DNA from: Ruegeria halocynthiae | GTDB lineage: Bacteria; Pseudomonadota; Alphaproteobacteria; Rhodobacterales; Rhodobacteraceae | Direction of reading: 5' to 3' | NCBI RefSeq assembly: GCF_000743705.1 | Contig: NZ_JQEZ01000005.1 | Coordinates: forward strand, 1-64,000 | DNA: 64,000 nucleotides | Shown: positions 63,625 through 64,000 of the stretch, piece after piece | How positions within the stretch are numbered: position 1 is the first letter of the stretch | How the letters are laid out: each line of letters begins with the position of its first letter | Translations under genes and position numbers: made by a program | The notes under the pieces: model-generated | The model's input: only the letters and a program-made list of their open reading frames with translations | What the model was told of the DNA's origin: nothing | The model's database searches: none

Positions 63625-64000
63625 TCAGAACTCGTCCAGTTCCGCATCCCAGTACAAAAAGTCGATCCAGCTGTCATGCAGATGGTTCGGCGGGAATTTA
63701 CGACCGATATTCCGCAATGCCTCGGCATCGGGCTGACGTGGCGGTTTGCGCAAGTTCATCCTCGCCTGCCTTAGGGATTTCGACCCTTTGCGCAAGTTGC
63801 ATGGGCTGCACGCAGCGACCACGTTTTGCCAGCTTGTGACACCACCTGCTGCGCGCGGTACGACATGATCAAACGTCAGATCACCACGACCGCCGCAGTA
63901 TTGGCAGCGGAATTCGTCCCGCAAAAATAAATTAAAGCGCGTGAAGGCCACGCGCTTTCTGGGTTTCACATAATCTTTGAGGACAACGACCGACGGTATT
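63625..64000 (-). CDS. HNH endonuclease, 5' part cut by window edge
   Basis: The visible part reads VVVLKDYVKPRKRVAFTRFN at the edge, then CQYCG, the HNH core LTFDHVVPRAAGGVTSWQNVV and AACSPCNLRKGSKSL (zinc CxxC pair), and ends NHLHDSWIDFLYWDAELDEF. This is the conserved small HNH family of alphaproteobacteria (full length near 190 residues). The frame is open to 64000; a GTG at 63969 lies inside the conserved part and is not the true start. It ends three bases after dsbB on the opposite strand. Confidence 0.88.
   Translation of the reverse strand, partial: IPSVVVLKDYVKPRKRVAFTRFNLFLRDEFRCQYCGGRGDLTFDHVVPRAAGGVTSWQNVVAACSPCNLRKGSKSLRQARMNLRKPPRQPDAEALRNIGRKFPPNHLHDSWIDFLYWDAELDEF

Overview
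The window looks like a chromosomal segment of a marine Rhodobacteraceae (Roseobacter-group alphaproteobacterium). Supporting signs are the gene order iscR-cysteine desulfurase-sufB-sufC-sufD-Yip1-Yip1-sufS, a CckA-type hybrid kinase, a GTTC-N7-GTTC SOS box before recA, an Irr-type iron control element, and a C1/corrinoid module (ASKHA activator, pterin methyltransferase, MTHFR-like protein) seen in roseobacters. Coding density is high and most real genes sit in short, overlapping operons.

Positions 1-8425 are an accessory, partly decayed island. It opens with the end of an IS66-family element (tnpB cut by the window edge, tnpA). A minus-strand defence-type operon follows: an AbiEi-like antitoxin, an AbiEii nucleotidyltransferase, a Cap4/DUF4297-like nuclease domain, and the C-terminal two thirds of a NACHT/STAND protein whose ATPase core is missing. 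Upstream of it lie the remains of a CBASS-type SAVED sensor domain with an amber codon, and then a multicopper oxidase broken by a one-base frameshift. Two hairpin/repeat-rich intergenic stretches and a tRNA-Arg(CCG) next to a decayed copy of itself mark the boundary with the core genome.

Positions 9151-23558 hold the Fe-S assembly operon (minus strand; its promoter carries both an ICE-like palindrome and a TGA-N9-TCA box), a plus-strand operon of an alpha/beta hydrolase, a small protein and a tandem HD-domain protein, an SMR efflux protein, typA, a secreted Gly/Asn-repeat protein, and a transglutaminase-like cysteine protease convergent with it. Positions 23914-34004 carry mostly housekeeping genes on the minus strand: a DUF1330 protein, alaS, recA, a cckA-like kinase, an RsmB-type methyltransferase and guaB, plus one sulfotransferase-like gene.

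Positions 34222-40559 hold the ASKHA/[2Fe-2S] corrinoid activator, a SAM methyltransferase, tRNA-Gly, PPK2, and a three-gene pterin methyltransferase / MTHFR-like / small 'virulence factor' operon. Together these suggest corrinoid-dependent demethylation feeding tetrahydrofolate, but neither the MttB-like methyltransferase nor the corrinoid protein is in view. Next come a Ppx/GppA phosphatase with rlmE, an octaheme cytochrome translationally coupled to a YihY/BrkB membrane protein, an AI-2E family transporter, a sulfatase, a HAD hydrolase, a phospholipase D-type (cardiolipin synthase-like) enzyme, an ion channel, and an AttEFGH-like ABC/lipocalin operon.

The right part (55967-64000) is about solute uptake and envelope: a UspA protein coupled to a fused TRAP permease and its TAXI binding protein, a BCCT transporter overlapped by a 30-residue membrane microprotein, tRNA-Leu, a YqaA/DedA-type protein overlapping a DsbB, and an HNH endonuclease cut by the window edge. 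No rRNA operon, CRISPR array, integrase gene or replication origin was recognised.
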